NCBI RefSeq assembly: GCF_034274695.1
Contig: NZ_CP128362.1
Location: 3,846,501-3,910,500 of the forward strand
From: Chitinophaga sp. LS1
GTDB lineage: Bacteria > Bacteroidota > Bacteroidia > Chitinophagales > Chitinophagaceae
Reading direction: 5' to 3'
DNA: 64,000 nt
Within the stretch, counting starts at the first letter, position 1, and each line of letters starts with the position of its first letter. Below the pieces are notes generated by a model. The model did no database searches. It was not told where the DNA came from and worked only from the letters and a program-made list of their open reading frames with translations. Shown here piece by piece: positions 28,982-37,200 of the stretch. The translations under genes and the position numbers were made by a program.

Positions 28982-29014
28982 GCCGTCTCATACATCTATG
29001 AGGCGGCTTTTTTT
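28982..29014 (+). terminator. Rho-independent terminator after the phosphatase gene
   Basis: GCCGTCTCAT pairs with ATGAGGCGGC (one wobble or mismatch) around ACATCT and is followed by seven T. It closes the TonB receptor/beta-helix/phosphatase operon. Confidence 0.9.
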
Positions 29015-29552
29015 ACGTGATTAGTAATTCCCTCACCGTTTCATTCCCCGGTAAATCCACCGCCACCACAATCACCTTTCCTCCTGGCGGCAACACATTG
29101 ACTTTATAATACCAATCCACGCCATTCCGGCCTAATACAGCAGCACCTCTTTCAAGAATGACACCATCATTATCTATCACCCGTACCTGCATTTCTGCTA
29201 CCCGGAATTCATCCTTAGCAGTAACTACCACCGTCTCTTCTTCGAACCTGATATTCTGTACTTCAGGAGACTTATAAGCATCCTTTACAGCCATATTATA
29301 AGCATTCTGTCCGGGTCCTGCCAGCGACTTATAATAAGTCTTCAGCTCCGGATCCTGAATGATCACCTTAGCATAGGCTGCCGCAACGCGCATTTTATAC
29401 CTCGCTGCCAGCTGATTTTTTGTCGGTTTTCCCTTTGATGGTCCGCGCTTTTTGGCAATGATAATCTGGTCATTCCGTTCGTAAATAGTGAATTGCTTGC
29501 CAAGGGTGCCCCGGACGGCATAAAGGAGTAAGTTGTCTTTAACAATAGCCAT
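29013..29552 (-). CDS. Conserved hypothetical protein
   Basis: A 179-residue soluble protein without signal peptide, starting MAIVKDNLLLYAVRGTLGKQF (ATG 29552, three codons inside the longest frame). The N-terminal part (LGKQFTIYERNDQIIIAKKR, NQLAARYKMRVAAAYAKV) is basic and helical. The C-terminal half (FEEETVVVTAKDEFRVAEMQ, NGVDWYYKVNVLPPGGKVIV) looks like a beta-sandwich. Proteins with this layout recur in Chitinophaga and Flavobacteriia as unknowns. It is convergent with the phosphatase gene and shares its terminator region. Confidence 0.7.
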   Translation of the reverse strand: MAIVKDNLLLYAVRGTLGKQFTIYERNDQIIIAKKRGPSKGKPTKNQLAARYKMRVAAAYAKVIIQDPELKTYYKSLAGPGQNAYNMAVKDAYKSPEVQNIRFEEETVVVTAKDEFRVAEMQVRVIDNDGVILERGAAVLGRNGVDWYYKVNVLPPGGKVIVVAVDLPGNETVRELLIT

Positions 29553-29561
29553 AAATAACAA

Positions 29562-29892
29562 TTTTGGGGTTATATGTTCAATATTAAAAGAATTCTTTCA
29601 AATAATAGTGCGACAATAACGCCAAATGAGTACTAATACGTCACTTAATTATCACCTCAATATCCAATTGATATATAGATGTACTTCTAATGTCCTTATA
29701 GTGACCTGTTAATAACGGTAAGGAGAACTTATTCTTCAGGTGCCCGGATGAATGCCTGATTTTTATCGTAATAAAATCCTGTTTTGTTTTTTCCAACCAA
29801 TTCTTATATTTGTGTAATAATTACATTAATTCACACCTATGCCATAGTCATGTGATAACCCAGTAATAACAATTTAGAGGACAATATAATAT
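29562..29892. other. Intergenic region carrying the promoter of the NR-uptake operon
   Basis: Divergent spacer with no ORF of note. It contains a well-formed plus-strand promoter at 29784-29812. The transcript leader would be about 75 bases, too short for a known thiamine or NAD riboswitch, and none is recognised. Confidence 0.6.
29784..29812 (+). promoter_or_regulatory. Bacteroidota-type promoter, TTG-N18-TATATTTG
   Basis: TTG at 29784-29786 and TATATTTG at 29805-29812, separated by 18 bases, match the -33/-7 consensus (TTG, TAnnTTTG) exactly. It sits about 80 bases before the ATG of the truncated TonB receptor. Confidence 0.75.
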
Positions 29893-30825
29893 ATGAAACG
29901 ACATCTATCTGCCACTGTATCAGTATTGTTATGGACTTTGTTTGTCAACGCCCAGGATAAGGATACAATTACGACCCAAAAGAAACTAGGTGAGGTAGTC
30001 ATCTACAAGGCGAACACGGTTACGCCTGTCACCTACCAAAACCTGAATATGCAAGTCATTGACCAGAAAAACACCGGTCAGGAACCTTCATTCTTACTCT
30101 CAGAAACCCCTTCAATCACTGTATATTCAGATGCCGGCTCTTATCAGGGCTACTCTTATTACAGAATGCGTGGTATGGACCAAACCCGTATCAACACCAC
30201 CCTCGACGGTATGCCGCTGAATGAACCGGAAGATCAGGGGGCTTATTTTTCCAACTACCCTGACATCCTCAACTCTATCAGCAATATCCAGGTTCAGAGA
30301 GGTGTAGGTATTTCTAAAAATGGTGCTGCCAGCTATGCAGGGAGTGTACAGCTCTTCTCCCCGGATGTAAGAGACTCCGCCAAAACTACTATCGGTGGCG
30401 GTTACGGCGCTTACAATAGCTACCGCCTCTTTGGTGAATACCAAACGGGTGTAAGGAATCACAAAGCCCTCTATATACGTGCTTCGCAGGTGGCCACGGA
30501 TGGTTATAAATATCATTCTGCCAATCACTCCCAATCTATCTTTGTGAGCGGTGGATTGTTCTATGATAAAAGCACCTGGAAACTCAATGTCATGGCTGGA
30601 CATCAAAAAAATGACATGGCCTGGCTGGGTGTAGCGGATACCCTTATTGCAAAAGACAGAAGAACGAATGGGAACCTCTCTGATGAAAAAGATCATTTCT
30701 TTCAAGGGCTGGTGCAGTTACAAAATATCTGGCAACATCGAGCTGTTGGGTACCGTGTCCGGTCTCATCTCTGTTTACTATGCATCCAGGGGCAATGTGC
30801 TTACATGGCCCACAGGGATTGTTAA
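29893..30825 (+). pseudogene. TonB-dependent receptor, 5' part only, truncated by fusion to pnuC
   Basis: The first 281 codons encode a signal peptide (ending FVNAQ), the plug domain (LGEVVIYKANTVTPVTYQ, SFLLSETPSITVYSDAGSYQ, YYRMRGMDQTRINTTLDGMP) and the first barrel strands. After NIWQ (near base 30736) the similarity stops. The frame then runs through pnuC sequence in the wrong phase for 29 residues to a stop at 30825. A functional receptor needs several hundred more residues to close its barrel, so this copy cannot work. The downstream genes suggest that the intact receptor imported nicotinamide riboside. A deletion of the receptor 3' part and the first codons of pnuC explains the structure. 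An assembly error is the alternative. Confidence 0.8.
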
Positions 30826-31306
30826 CGAAGTGGCACTGGCCATTTTATTTTATCAGGTACAGCTGTATGCTGATATGTTCCTGCAGGTATTCTTTTTTGT
30901 GGTTACCATTTTTGGATGGTATCACTGGAAAAGTAATCAGGCCGATGTACCTATTACAAGACTCAGTGCAAAAGGCATAAAATGGTATATCATTAGCCAG
31001 GTAATTGGTACGATTATTTTAGGCACTGTTATTCAACAGTTGCATATATGGCTCCCTGTTTATCTCCCCGTACCTGCCGCCTATGCATATGTAGACTCTT
31101 TTGTAACAGTCGCCAGTATCTTAGCGACACTATTACTCGCAAAAAAGCAACTGGAAAACTGGATCTTTTGGATTATCGTAGATATAATTAGTGTAGGCCT
31201 ATACCTGGTGAAAGGAATTAATTTTTTGTCAATAGAGTATGCCATCTTTTTAGGACTCGCATCCTGGGGATTGTGGCAGTGGCGTAAAAAATTGCGGTAT
31301 GCGTAA
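30683..31306 (+). CDS. pnuC: PnuC-family nicotinamide riboside transporter with replaced N-terminus
   Basis: A membrane protein of the PnuC family with about six to seven helices. Family features include IELLGTVSGLISVYYASRGN, LTWPTGIVNEVALAILFYQV, QLYADMFLQVFFFVVTIFGW and ENWIFWIIVDIISVGLY. From ATG 30683 the first 18 residues (MKKIISFKGWCSYKISGN) are read from TonB-receptor DNA in another frame, and true PnuC similarity begins at IELLG. An earlier ATG at 30647 would add 12 more such residues. The core transporter helices are intact, so function is possible with a foreign N-terminus. It overlaps nadR by 8 bases. The substrate is inferred from nadR. Confidence 0.8.
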   Translation: MKKIISFKGWCSYKISGNIELLGTVSGLISVYYASRGNVLTWPTGIVNEVALAILFYQVQLYADMFLQVFFFVVTIFGWYHWKSNQADVPITRLSAKGIKWYIISQVIGTIILGTVIQQLHIWLPVYLPVPAAYAYVDSFVTVASILATLLLAKKQLENWIFWIIVDIISVGLYLVKGINFLSIEYAIFLGLASWGLWQWRKKLRYA

Positions 31307-32309
31307 AGCGTTTGTATTTGGGAAGTTTATGCCTTTTCACAAAGGGCATGAGGCAATGATCCGCTTTGCCCTCACAAAGTGCGATTTCCTCACTGTATTG
31401 ATCTGTGTGAGTGATCAGGAAACCATGCCCGGGGTATTGAGAAAATCATGGCTGGATGAAACGTTCAGACAGGAACAACGGGTAGAGATCCTTACTTATC
31501 ATTATGATGAAAATATATTGCCCGGTACCTCAGTTACTTCTGCAAGTGTATCTGAAGTATGGGCGGTCGCATTCAAAGAATTACTCCCTGATTACAACAT
31601 CTTAGTTACCTCAGAACCTTATGGTGAACTGGTAGCAGGCTTTATGGGTATTACACATATCCCTTTTGATCCGGAACGGAAAATAGTCCCTGTCTCCGCC
31701 ACGATGGTGAGAAATAACCTATGGGAAGCATGGCCATACCTGCCCGATAGTGTGAAAAAGACGATGATGAAAAAGGTGGTGATATTGGGTACAGAATCCA
31801 CTGGCAAGACTACCTTAACAGGCCGGCTCGCCACCCATTTCAATGCAGCTGCTGTGATGGAAGCAGGACGGGATATTGTAGCAGACTCCAACGATTTCAG
31901 TATGCATGATCTGTATGCGATTGCCACTGCACATGCTGCAAGAATAAAAGCTACTGATGCGCCTTTGCTGATTATAGATACAGATATTCATATCACTATT
32001 TCCTATGGTGAATATGCCTTTGGGAAAAAAATGCAAATTGAAAACGAAATTTTTTCCATCAATAAAGCAGACCTCTATCTGTATATGGACAATGACGTTC
32101 CTTTCGTACAGGATGGTACCCGTATAGATGAAGCTGCAAGAAATGAACTGGATGTATCACACAGAAACGTACTGGAGAAATATGGTATTGAGTACGAAGT
32201 GATCAGTGGCAATTGGGAGGAACGATTTGAACAGGCTGTAGGGTTAATAAATCACCTTGTAAACTTTCGTTCACAAGGCGCAAACTTTTCAAGCGTCACA
32301 CACAGTTAA
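31299..32309 (+). CDS. nadR: NadR-like NMN adenylyltransferase/ribosylnicotinamide kinase
   Basis: A 336-residue bifunctional enzyme. The N-terminal nucleotidyltransferase domain carries KFMPFHKGH (His 14 and His 17 of the HxGH motif) and PVSATMVRNN. The C-terminal kinase domain opens with the P-loop LGTESTGKTTLTGRL near residue 165, then a DTD acidic motif. It would phosphorylate nicotinamide riboside to NMN and adenylate it to NAD. There is no N-terminal HTH, so it is not a repressor like the enterobacterial NadR. It overlaps pnuC by 8 bases, forming an NR salvage pair. Confidence 0.9.
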   Translation: MRKAFVFGKFMPFHKGHEAMIRFALTKCDFLTVLICVSDQETMPGVLRKSWLDETFRQEQRVEILTYHYDENILPGTSVTSASVSEVWAVAFKELLPDYNILVTSEPYGELVAGFMGITHIPFDPERKIVPVSATMVRNNLWEAWPYLPDSVKKTMMKKVVILGTESTGKTTLTGRLATHFNAAAVMEAGRDIVADSNDFSMHDLYAIATAHAARIKATDAPLLIIDTDIHITISYGEYAFGKKMQIENEIFSINKADLYLYMDNDVPFVQDGTRIDEAARNELDVSHRNVLEKYGIEYEVISGNWEERFEQAVGLINHLVNFRSQGANFSSVTHS

Positions 32310-32401
32310 TAGAACAAACTGTGGGGCAGATGTGGCCCTTCTCTTTCCACGATTGTTGTACTATCCATGCCATACATAATAGCAATATCCGCCCGCAAAT
32401 C

Positions 32402-32512
32402 TTATTCGGGGCACCATGTCTCTGCAATCTGGAAAGAGGTTTTTTCTTTTTGTGCAAAAGCCGGCATTGCCAATAGTAGCAAAGCAGCTAAGAAGCCGTT
32501 CTTTGTATTCAT
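32402..32512 (-). pseudogene. Remnant of a secreted protein gene
   Basis: ATG at 32512 opens a perfect signal peptide (MNTKNGFLAALLLLAMPAFA, then QKEKTSFQIAETWCPE) but meets TAA after 36 codons. The same frame then continues with plausible protein (DLRADIAIMYGMDSTTIVE) to a second stop at 32306-32308, which overlaps the end of nadR. This looks like a gene cut short by a nonsense codon and a 3' deletion. It lies 1.6 kb from the TonB receptor/pnuC deletion joint. I do not recognise the parent family. Confidence 0.55.
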
Positions 32513-32596
32513 TGTTCCTGATAATGAAAGTTGAGACCCTGTAAATAAAATTCGTAGATCGTAATAATAAAAAATCATCAGGAGAAATCATAACAG

Positions 32597-32635
32597 GAAG
32601 GCCATTCTTTTACCAGCGGTAAAAGAATGGCCTTC
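32597..32635. terminator. 18-bp perfect inverted repeat, terminator of the 720-residue protein gene
   Basis: GAAGGCCATTCTTTTACC and its exact reverse complement flank a 3-base loop, 19 bases beyond the stop of the minus-strand gene at 32654-34816. There is no strong T run, so it may act as an RNA-stabilising or bidirectional terminator stem. Confidence 0.75.
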
Positions 32636-32653
32636 AGCAACTAAAAATAACAA

Positions 32654-34816
32654 CTATGCGTTAGGGCACTTCTGCGATACAGAGAATCCCACAGCCTTCA
32701 CTCCATACCATGGGAACTGTGTATTACTGTTCAATATCACCCTTGTATTTGCTGAGATGCTCAAAGCATATCCGCAGGTATCCATAGCCGCAACATCCAG
32801 TGACCATGGCAGACTGCTATCACCCGTATCACCGATACTATGGTAGTAGTGATTCAATGGTGCAGGGGCTGCTCCATTTGTATGCGATGACGGCTGCAGA
32901 CTGAAATCCCAGTTGGCAAAGAATGGATGCGTAGCACGTAGCTCACCATTGATGATGTGTTTCGCCGCTGTCTTATCATAGCAATGGCAATCGCCACCGA
33001 TGATGATCAGGTCCAGTGTTTTGCTGAGATCCAGTGTGGTATTCGCGGTAGGACTAATCGTTATTGGCTCGTTGCAAATCACGATAGAGAAGGTGTCCTT
33101 GTGAACAACATTGCCCGATGCATCTGTGTATGAGAAACGAATGGTGTAATTACCATCTGCCTGTCCACCGGTGCTCCAACCTGCGAGGTAATTGTATTCA
33201 TTGTAAATACCCAGTGCCGGATTCGCTTTGTAAATAAACCAGCCATCGGCAGGGTTCTGTGCATCGCTGTATTCCAGGTTCGGATCAGGATTGAAATCGA
33301 TCATCGCAAAGCTTTCAGCAGTGGATACCGGGGCATAAGTGGTATCAGCAGCACCAAATTGCTTGTACTCGATCTTGTATTTAATCTCACCATTGAAACC
33401 ATTACGGTCAATGATGCCATGGAAGCTCACCCAGCCGCCATAAGGACGGTTGTTATCTCTTGTAGGTGAAACGGATGCTGCATTTACCAGGAAGCTGGCC
33501 GGATCGATGGCATCGCGGTCCACACCACCCACCAGTGTCAGTTCCGCATCTACATGAGCTACCTGGCTTGGACGGATCTGTACCACTGCATCTATCCTGT
33601 TGCCCCAGGTATTCAGTGTATTCGGATTGGTAGTAGAAGGGAGGGAAGACCATGACAATACTGCACGTACCCTGATAATATTCGGTGTTGTACAGCTTTT
33701 AATACGACCTTTCAGGTTAATAGGCAGGTCTACATTGTAGTACAGACCATCTTCAGGAATATTGCTGATATCATGTACGGTTACACTGGCAGTACCCAGG
33801 TATTGCGTGAAGGTGCCGTTGTTGTCCCAGTCAGCCCAGAAAGCCACATGCTCCTGCGAACCTGCATGACACATGTCGCCGCTAAAACCGCTGTTCTTCT
33901 TTACTTTGATTACAGCGCCCAGAGTATCCTGTGCGGTATTCAGCCCTACACAGGTCAATTCTTCAAAGGTCACATCCGCTTGTCCTACAGGTTGCAGAAT
34001 GATCTTGGAGATAGCGCTGATATCTACTTTCAGCTGCGCAATATCTGTCAGATTATAGCCCGAAGCCGCTTTATAAAGCTTGGTGCCATTACTGATCTTC
34101 GCTATTACAGAAGGATAGAACGTACGATGATCAGGTACCTGTGCACGCTTGTAGGTCGTGTACAATTGTTCTAAAGGCGGCACAGGAGCTAAAGCTGGTA
34201 AATCAACTTTTGCCTGCAGGTCAATGTTCGCGAGAAAGTCTGGTTTCTCCTTCACATTCAGGATGGTGAAGATATCATTCCAGATGATGAACTTTTTGCG
34301 GGGCAGTTGAATATTCACATCTTTCACATTGCCATAGTATGGCTTGTCGTTTGGGTTAGCAGAGGGGATGCTGTTCCATGATAATACCGCTCTTACAGTT
34401 GGTATCACGGCCTGGTTACAGGCAAGGAAGCGGCGGTATTTCTCATCATTGATGTACAGGAATGTCATATACTTCAATGGATGTTGCGGACCCGCAGGTG
34501 CTTCAGAGATGTCAGCTACCTTGAAGCTGGTGTATCCCATATCCTGGAAACCGCTGCCGTCTTTGAAGTCTACAAAGAAGCGGACGTATTCTTTAGAGCC
34601 ATTGGTACAGAGACCACCGCTGTAACCGGTAGCTTGCTTGATGCTTACAATCGCTTCCAACTTGCCTTTGGAAGGATTGTAGCCTACGCAGGAAAGTTCT
34701 TCCCATGTAGTGTTGGTGTTGGTGATAGCAGGCTGTGAAATGAATGACTGCAATAAAAAGGTCTGGCGGGTAAATAGTTGCTCCGCTGACAGACCGGGAA
34801 TCTTCAGATTTTCCAT
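32654..34816 (-). CDS. Large hypothetical protein with a duplicated beta-rich domain
   Basis: A 720-residue protein without signal peptide. Two homologous segments are visible. One is at about 35-170 (TWEELSCVGYNPSKGKLEAI, GYSGGLCTNGSKEYVRFFVD, VRAVLSWNSIP). The other is at about 280-410 (TFEELTCVGLNTAQDTLGAV, GFSGDMCHAGSQEHVAFWAD, VRAVLSWSSLP). Each keeps paired Cys and aromatic positions. The C-terminal 280 residues (IRFSYTDASGNVVHKDTF, LDLIIIGGDCHCYDK) are unique. I do not recognise a family. The gene is monocistronic between two inverted repeats, with its own promoter. Confidence 0.75.
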   Translation of the reverse strand: MENLKIPGLSAEQLFTRQTFLLQSFISQPAITNTNTTWEELSCVGYNPSKGKLEAIVSIKQATGYSGGLCTNGSKEYVRFFVDFKDGSGFQDMGYTSFKVADISEAPAGPQHPLKYMTFLYINDEKYRRFLACNQAVIPTVRAVLSWNSIPSANPNDKPYYGNVKDVNIQLPRKKFIIWNDIFTILNVKEKPDFLANIDLQAKVDLPALAPVPPLEQLYTTYKRAQVPDHRTFYPSVIAKISNGTKLYKAASGYNLTDIAQLKVDISAISKIILQPVGQADVTFEELTCVGLNTAQDTLGAVIKVKKNSGFSGDMCHAGSQEHVAFWADWDNNGTFTQYLGTASVTVHDISNIPEDGLYYNVDLPINLKGRIKSCTTPNIIRVRAVLSWSSLPSTTNPNTLNTWGNRIDAVVQIRPSQVAHVDAELTLVGGVDRDAIDPASFLVNAASVSPTRDNNRPYGGWVSFHGIIDRNGFNGEIKYKIEYKQFGAADTTYAPVSTAESFAMIDFNPDPNLEYSDAQNPADGWFIYKANPALGIYNEYNYLAGWSTGGQADGNYTIRFSYTDASGNVVHKDTFSIVICNEPITISPTANTTLDLSKTLDLIIIGGDCHCYDKTAAKHIINGELRATHPFFANWDFSLQPSSHTNGAAPAPLNHYYHSIGDTGDSSLPWSLDVAAMDTCGYALSISANTRVILNSNTQFPWYGVKAVGFSVSQKCPNA

Positions 34817-34862
34817 GACGTTTTTTTTGGGGTGACGAAACTTTAGCTTTGTTGTGGTGAAA

Positions 34863-34906
34863 CAAAGGTAGATGTCCCCAAAAGAAACGCCTAGCGTATT
34901 AATACG
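34863..34906 (-). promoter_or_regulatory. Minus-strand -7 element with upstream 12-bp palindrome
   Basis: TACCTTTG (minus strand, 34870 to 34863) fits TAnnTTTG about 47 bases before the ATG at 34816. No clear TTG sits 17-19 bases upstream. A perfect palindrome, CGTATTAATACG (34895-34906), lies just upstream, where an activator could replace the weak -33 box. Confidence 0.5.
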
Positions 34907-34950
34907 TGATTTGTGTAGGTAATACTTCTATAGACCTGAAATAAAAAAAC

Positions 34951-35076
34951 GAGGCTGACCAAAAAGCAAAATGAAGGTCCTGACAATTGCTTAAACGATG
35001 ACAGGGCTCCATCAGGTACCCGAATAAAATGAGGCTGACCATTACTTTTTGGTCAGCCTCATTTTATTCGGGTACC
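34951..35076. repeat. 26-bp perfect inverted repeat with an extra competing arm
   Basis: The arms 35015-35040 and 35051-35076 are exact reverse complements (26 of 26) around a 10-base loop, and contain GGTACC at the outer end and GAGGCTGACC at the inner end. A third copy of the inner part, GAGGCTGACCAAAAAG at 34951-34966, is exactly complementary to 35045-35060, so a second, mutually exclusive hairpin is possible. Confidence 0.85.
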
Positions 35077-35142
35077 TAATGTGTATTGAGAAGGTTTTTT
35101 AATTTTTCCTCGTTTTTTTGTGTATGTCTGTGGGGGCATCAA

Positions 35143-37038
35143 TCAACTATCCATAAATTCCCACGCACTCTGGTAAGCATCCTTCCCTTCTGCATATGCA
35201 ATGAAGTCAGCATAGAACGGCAGCTGGGACAGCGTAGCACTATCTCCAATCACCACCAGTTTCTTCCTGGCTCTGGTCATCGCCACATTCATACGCCGGA
35301 TGTCAGAAAGGAAACCGATCTTGTTATCACTATTACTTCTCGTCATACTGATATACACAATATCCCTTTCCTGTCCCTGGAAGCTATCGATGGTATTCAC
35401 GGAGATCCTGTTTCCAAAAGGCTGTAGTGCCGGTGAATGTTCCAGTTGCTCTTTCAACAGTTGTATCTGTTGTTTATAAGGAGAGATAATCGCAATACTG
35501 GGGAAATCTGCAGGTTGGTAATGTGTGTTCAATGTATCAACAAACTGGGAGAGGTGTTTAAACAGGAACGCAGCTTCTTCAGGATTCGTTGTACTGGTAC
35601 CTTCCGTCTTTTCCTCAAAACCACAACCGGCAGTATCTACAAAAGACAAAGGACTATCTGCAGAGAAGAGCAGGTGCGCTGCTACAGAAGCGTGTGCTTT
35701 CAGTTTATCGTGATAGAAGATAGCAGAAGAATAGCCCATGATGGTAGCATGCATACGATACTGTTCTTCCAGCAATACGACTGCTTCAGGATGCAACTCC
35801 GTACACTTCTCCAATAATGTATGTGCAAGACCGTTACGCGCGGCTTCGTCAGATTTGATAGTAGGGGAGAGCTGACAATGGTCACCAGCCAGTACCACTT
35901 TCTCTGCTTTCAGAATGGGGATCCAGCAGGCAGGCTCCAGTGCCTGTCCGGCTTCGTCAATCACTACGGTATGGTATTTCAGTTGCTTCACGGTATAGTG
36001 GTTGGCACCTACTAAAGTAGCCGTGATCACCTGTGCTTTATGAATGAGGTCTTCAGCAATATAAGATTCCGTGTTTTCCACAGCCTTCATAATGTTCCGT
36101 GCTTCATCAAAGAGGGCCTTGCGTTGTTCACGTTCTGCCTTTCCAAAGTTCCGTTTGTATTTATGCGCCATGTCTCTGAACTCACCCGCCTGTTTGCGCA
36201 GGCGCTTCACTTCTTTCATGCTGTTGTGTTCAGCCATTTTACTATCGAGAGTGAGCGACATGAGTCTTTCAGACACCCTTGCAGGGTTACCTACCCGGAG
36301 TACATTCATGCCTTCGTCTGAGAGTTTTTCACTCAGTAAGTCTACAGCCGTATTGCTGGGGGCGACTACGAGGATCTGTTTACGATCCTGAGCATACAGG
36401 GCTTTAATAGCTTGTACGAGGGTCGTGGTTTTACCGGTTCCCGGAGGGCCGTGAACGATAGCCAGTTCATTGGCGGCCAGAATTCTGTTCACTGCATCCT
36501 GTTGGGAGGCATTGAGCCGGGGATGGGTGAACTTTGGCAGTTCATTATTAAAGGTAGGCGACTTTTTACCAGTCAGGATTTGTACGAGCTGATTTTTATC
36601 AGCTCCTGATGCCTGTTTTAAGGCATTTTGCATCTCATCGTAGCTGTTGTCATCAAAAGACAGGTCGATGCCTAATTTCCCGTCGTTTGCCCATTCCGGG
36701 AGCTCATCGGTGCGTAAGGTGATTTTCAGGCGGTTACCGCTCTGGTAGGAGACGGTACCTTCTATATTATCTTTTTTAGGATCGTGGTTGGAGAACAGCA
36801 CGGCAGATACGCCAAAGCGCAGTTGATGTGAGATGTCCTGGTGGGTGGTACGTTCTACTTCGACGGTCAGGTAGTCTCCGCGGCTCATTTCGGTTCCCCT
36901 GATAGCAATAGGGTACCAGGAGAGGCCGTTGGCGCGGCGTTCGGCTACAGATGTTTTTTCCGTGAGTGAAATATAGGACTGCCGATCTTCTTCTCTTTCA
37001 GTCTTCAGCAGATCCAGTAGCTTTTTAAAATAATCCAT
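35143..37038 (-). CDS. Superfamily 1 helicase, UPF1/IGHMBP2-like
   Basis: A 631-residue helicase of the DNA2/NAM7/UPF1 group. The N-terminal 170 residues include an OB-like region (ADGDYLTVE-type strand around SRGDYLTVEVERT). Walker A is GPPGTGKTT at 197-205, motif II is VVIDEAGQALEPACW, motif III VVLAGDHCQLSP, motif IV region LLEEQYRMHATIMGYSS, motif V NTIDSFQGQERDIVYISMTR, and motif VI MNVAMTRARKKLVVIGD. All catalytic motifs are intact. It should unwind nucleic acids 5' to 3' using ATP. Its biological role in Bacteroidota is not established, and neighbours give no clue. Confidence 0.92.
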   Translation of the reverse strand: MDYFKKLLDLLKTEREEDRQSYISLTEKTSVAERRANGLSWYPIAIRGTEMSRGDYLTVEVERTTHQDISHQLRFGVSAVLFSNHDPKKDNIEGTVSYQSGNRLKITLRTDELPEWANDGKLGIDLSFDDNSYDEMQNALKQASGADKNQLVQILTGKKSPTFNNELPKFTHPRLNASQQDAVNRILAANELAIVHGPPGTGKTTTLVQAIKALYAQDRKQILVVAPSNTAVDLLSEKLSDEGMNVLRVGNPARVSERLMSLTLDSKMAEHNSMKEVKRLRKQAGEFRDMAHKYKRNFGKAEREQRKALFDEARNIMKAVENTESYIAEDLIHKAQVITATLVGANHYTVKQLKYHTVVIDEAGQALEPACWIPILKAEKVVLAGDHCQLSPTIKSDEAARNGLAHTLLEKCTELHPEAVVLLEEQYRMHATIMGYSSAIFYHDKLKAHASVAAHLLFSADSPLSFVDTAGCGFEEKTEGTSTTNPEEAAFLFKHLSQFVDTLNTHYQPADFPSIAIISPYKQQIQLLKEQLEHSPALQPFGNRISVNTIDSFQGQERDIVYISMTRSNSDNKIGFLSDIRRMNVAMTRARKKLVVIGDSATLSQLPFYADFIAYAEGKDAYQSAWEFMDS

Positions 37039-37043
37039 GGGCG

Positions 37044-37051
37044 CAAAGGTA
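37044..37051 (-). promoter_or_regulatory. Candidate -7 element giving a near-leaderless helicase transcript
   Basis: TACCTTTG on the minus strand (37051 to 37044) ends only 5 bases before the helicase ATG at 37038. No TTG is found at the usual distance. If used, transcription would begin at or within a few bases of the start codon. Confidence 0.4.
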
Positions 37052-37082
37052 CGCCTTTCAGGAATTATATGTTTTTCCCGGG

Positions 37083-37200
37083 GGGCGATTACAGGTAGTG
37101 AATGACCAGAGGGGGCTTCTACATGCTATTCTCTGGCGATTAGCCTACAGACAGTGAATTACCAACGGGGGCTTCTACATGCCATTCCCCGGCGATTCGA
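37083..37200 (+). repeat. Tandem repeat including the 3' end of the VOC gene
   Basis: Units beginning GGCGATT start at 37083, 37134 and 37190. They share AGTGAAT, GGGGGCTTCTACATGC and ATTC blocks. The unit next to the gene contains the final six codons and stop of the VOC gene (minus strand), so the outer copies are decayed duplicates of a gene end. Confidence 0.7.

Larger units (their letters stand above)
34817..35142. other. Intergenic region with promoter, palindrome and long hairpin
   Basis: Between two minus-strand genes. It holds the promoter and a 12-bp palindrome for the downstream 720-residue protein gene, plus a 26-bp perfect inverted repeat that should terminate helicase transcripts. 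No ORF is convincing. Confidence 0.6.

Noticed and set aside
29813..29892. Riboswitch in the leader of the TonB receptor/pnuC/nadR operon
   Set aside because: The leader is about 75 bases of A/T-rich sequence without a conserved TPP, NAD or preQ1 core.
32361..32591. 76-codon minus-strand frame
   Set aside because: A different frame over the same DNA gives a clear signal peptide (32402-32512), so this one is a shadow of the decayed gene.
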